From Pseudomonadota bacterium (lineage in GTDB: Bacteria > Pseudomonadota > Alphaproteobacteria > Rhizobiales > Hyphomicrobiaceae), in NCBI GenBank assembly GCA_023392135.1, contig JAEVZQ010000449.1, positions 1 to 6,704 on the forward strand: a stretch of DNA of 6,704 nucleotides, in the 5' to 3' direction. Below are positions 5,341 through 6,704 of this stretch, piece by piece; positions within the stretch are counted from its first letter, which is position 1; each line of letters begins with the position of its first letter. The notes below the pieces were generated by a model. It had not been told where the DNA came from, did no database searches, and worked only from the letters and a program-made list of their open reading frames with translations. A program made the position numbers and the translations under genes.

Positions 5341-6704
5341 TCAGCGCGCGGAATTGGAGCGCATCAGCCGTTCACGCAGCGAGCGGAGGGCGTCGGCTGC
5401 CTGCTGCGGGGTGTCCGTGGCCGGGCTGGCGGCACCATTGCGGATCTGGTGCTGAGGAGCGCGCGCCGGGACTGGATCCCGACGCAAGCTGCCCGGCGAA
5501 GCGGATCCGGCAGCCCCGGTCTGCGCCGATGCTGCCTTGGGCATCAACGGGTCAGGGGTTTCGCGGACCCGGCCGGCATACGCTTCAGAGGCCATTGCGG
5601 CTGGCGAAAGATGATCGCCTAGCATGGCGGCGGGCTCCAGATCGTGGACATCCTCGACACCCGCACTCACGTGGTCTGCATTGGCGCCACAGGACCGCCA
5701 ACGCTCGACGATCATGTCGAGGAAGCCTTCGTCGCCGACGGACTTCTGCCATTTCTCGCTGAACCGTGCGGTGGAGCTGCGCGGCAGGGCCGATCGCGGC
5801 AGCTCGTCGAACTTGATGCGCACGGGCAGACTGACGCCATCACCGAATGCAATCGCCTCCCGCTGGCCGAGCGCCGGCAGGAACTCCAACAGCCCCGAGC
5901 CCGTGTCGGACACCGCCGATGTGACAATCTGCTGGTCGCGATCGTTGGACATGCGCAGAGCGAAAACGGTGTTGCACTGGGACAGGATGGTCGGGTCGAT
6001 CTCCGCCGGCCGCTGCGTGACGATGCACAGCGATGCGCCGTACTTGCGGCCCTCCTTGGCAATCTTTGCGATGGCCCGCTTGCACGGCTCGAAGCCCACA
6101 TTCGGATTGGCCGGGACATAGCGGTGCGCCTCCTCACAGACGAGCGTCACCGGAACCTGCCCCTCGCTCCACAGCGCGAAGTCGAAGGTCATCCGGCAGA
6201 GCACCGAAACGACGACGTTGACGACCTCCGTCGGCACGCCGGTAAGCTCGAGGATGGTGATCGGCTTGCTGTTGACAGGAACGCGGAAGATCTGCCCGAG
6301 AATCTGCGCCATGCCGTCATAAACGGTCAGTGATCCGAACATGAAGGCATACCGCGCATCCTGGCCGATCGTGTCGATGCGGGTCTTGATCTGGCGATAA
6401 GGATGCAGGTCGCGCCTGTTCTCGAGCTTGCCCATGCGCTCGTCGATCAACGCGGTCAGATCGGAGATGCGGTAGGGAACGGGCGTATCCACGGTGAACC
6501 GGCCCGGATCCAGAACGCCCCGCCGGAGTGCCTGGATCTCCTTGGCGCGGCCCATGGCATAGCGCGCCTTGGCAATCGGGATGAGCTCCTGCAGGATCTC
6601 CACCTCGGCCTTGCGTCCCTCCGGATCGCCGATCAGGACCTCGACCACCTCCTCGAATGTCAGCAGCCAGAACGGAAGCTGGAGGTTGCGCGGCGAGAGC
6701 ACCT
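5341..6704 (-). CDS. HerA-like P-loop ATPase (DUF87 type), 5' end outside the window
   Basis: C-terminal 453 or so residues of a HerA/FtsK-superfamily ATPase; such proteins form hexameric rings that translocate DNA, often with a nuclease partner. The gene is cut by the right edge: the first complete codon here is an internal GTG, the frame stays open, and Walker A must lie upstream. Visible, counted from 6702: Walker B VTLVCEEAHRYVP (185-197, acidic pair E190/E191), the sensor-like strand CIVTQRPAEIDPTIL (226-240), which typifies HerA proteins, and MSNDRDQQIVTSAV (251-264), a likely arginine-finger region. Residues 20-110 are mostly helical and charged, an insert seen in bacterial members. 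From about 338 the protein becomes a low-complexity tail rich in Ala, Pro, Gly and Ser, ending in a basic helix LRSLRERLMRSNSAR. No nurA-like partner is visible downstream. The function in this organism is not known from sequence; a chromosomal DNA-processing role is an inference. Confidence 0.9.
   Translation of the reverse strand, partial: VLSPRNLQLPFWLLTFEEVVEVLIGDPEGRKAEVEILQELIPIAKARYAMGRAKEIQALRRGVLDPGRFTVDTPVPYRISDLTALIDERMGKLENRRDLHPYRQIKTRIDTIGQDARYAFMFGSLTVYDGMAQILGQIFRVPVNSKPITILELTGVPTEVVNVVVSVLCRMTFDFALWSEGQVPVTLVCEEAHRYVPANPNVGFEPCKRAIAKIAKEGRKYGASLCIVTQRPAEIDPTILSQCNTVFALRMSNDRDQQIVTSAVSDTGSGLLEFLPALGQREAIAFGDGVSLPVRIKFDELPRSALPRSSTARFSEKWQKSVGDEGFLDMIVERWRSCGANADHVSAGVEDVHDLEPAAMLGDHLSPAAMASEAYAGRVRETPDPLMPKAASAQTGAAGSASPGSLRRDPVPARAPQHQIRNGAASPATDTPQQAADALRSLRERLMRSNSAR

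Noticed and set aside
5644..6333. A 229-codon open frame on the plus strand opposite the HerA-like gene
   Set aside because: The opposite strand encodes clear Walker B and sensor motifs throughout this stretch; the plus frame is a compositional shadow rich in Arg, Asp and His.
6700..6702. GTG at the right edge as the true start of the HerA-like protein
   Set aside because: The frame remains open to the edge, the protein here lacks Walker A, and the family has a P-loop domain before this point, so the codon is an internal Val.

Overview
The window is GC-rich, densely coding DNA from what looks like an alphaproteobacterium, probably of the Hyphomicrobiales/Rhizobiales. This placement is an inference. 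It rests on the codon bias, the CCCTCTCCCC/GGGGAGAGGG intergenic hairpin, the two-domain GDP-mannose enzyme and the HerA-type ATPase. No rRNA or other taxonomic marker is present. Six protein genes can be supported, and I see no tRNA, CRISPR array, transposase or phage gene.

Left part (1-2181, minus strand): an intergenic hairpin repeat lies beyond the 3' end of a gene for a secreted Bug/TctC-type solute-binding protein. About 190 bp upstream of that gene, on the same strand, is a LysR-type transcriptional regulator. The gap between them holds a perfect 15-bp interrupted palindrome that could be an operator. No TctA or TctB membrane subunit is present, so the binding protein is an orphan within this window.

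Middle part (2182-3594, plus strand): divergent from the lysR gene is a short likely operon. It encodes an NAD(P)-binding atypical short-chain dehydrogenase/epimerase-like protein, followed 35 nt later by a small DUF1330 (dimeric alpha/beta-barrel) protein. A divergent LysR gene usually controls its neighbour, so the four genes may form one regulon for uptake and conversion of a small organic acid or similar compound. The substrate cannot be read from the sequence.

Right part (3595-6704, minus strand): a GC-rich hairpin separates the DUF1330 gene from the convergent gene for a bifunctional mannose-1-phosphate guanylyltransferase/mannose-6-phosphate isomerase. This enzyme supplies GDP-mannose for surface polysaccharide. 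Its upstream region (5084-5340) is non-coding, has a strikingly AT-rich stretch next to the gene and contains an 8-bp-stem hairpin. The last gene is the C-terminal two-thirds or so of a HerA/FtsK-like P-loop ATPase; its 5' end, including Walker A, lies beyond the right edge.

Nothing here is clearly a new biological system. The points most worth checking are the lysR/bug/SDR/DUF1330 cluster, the SDR without a visible catalytic Tyr/Lys pair, the palindrome upstream of bug, and the AT-rich control region of the GDP-mannose gene.
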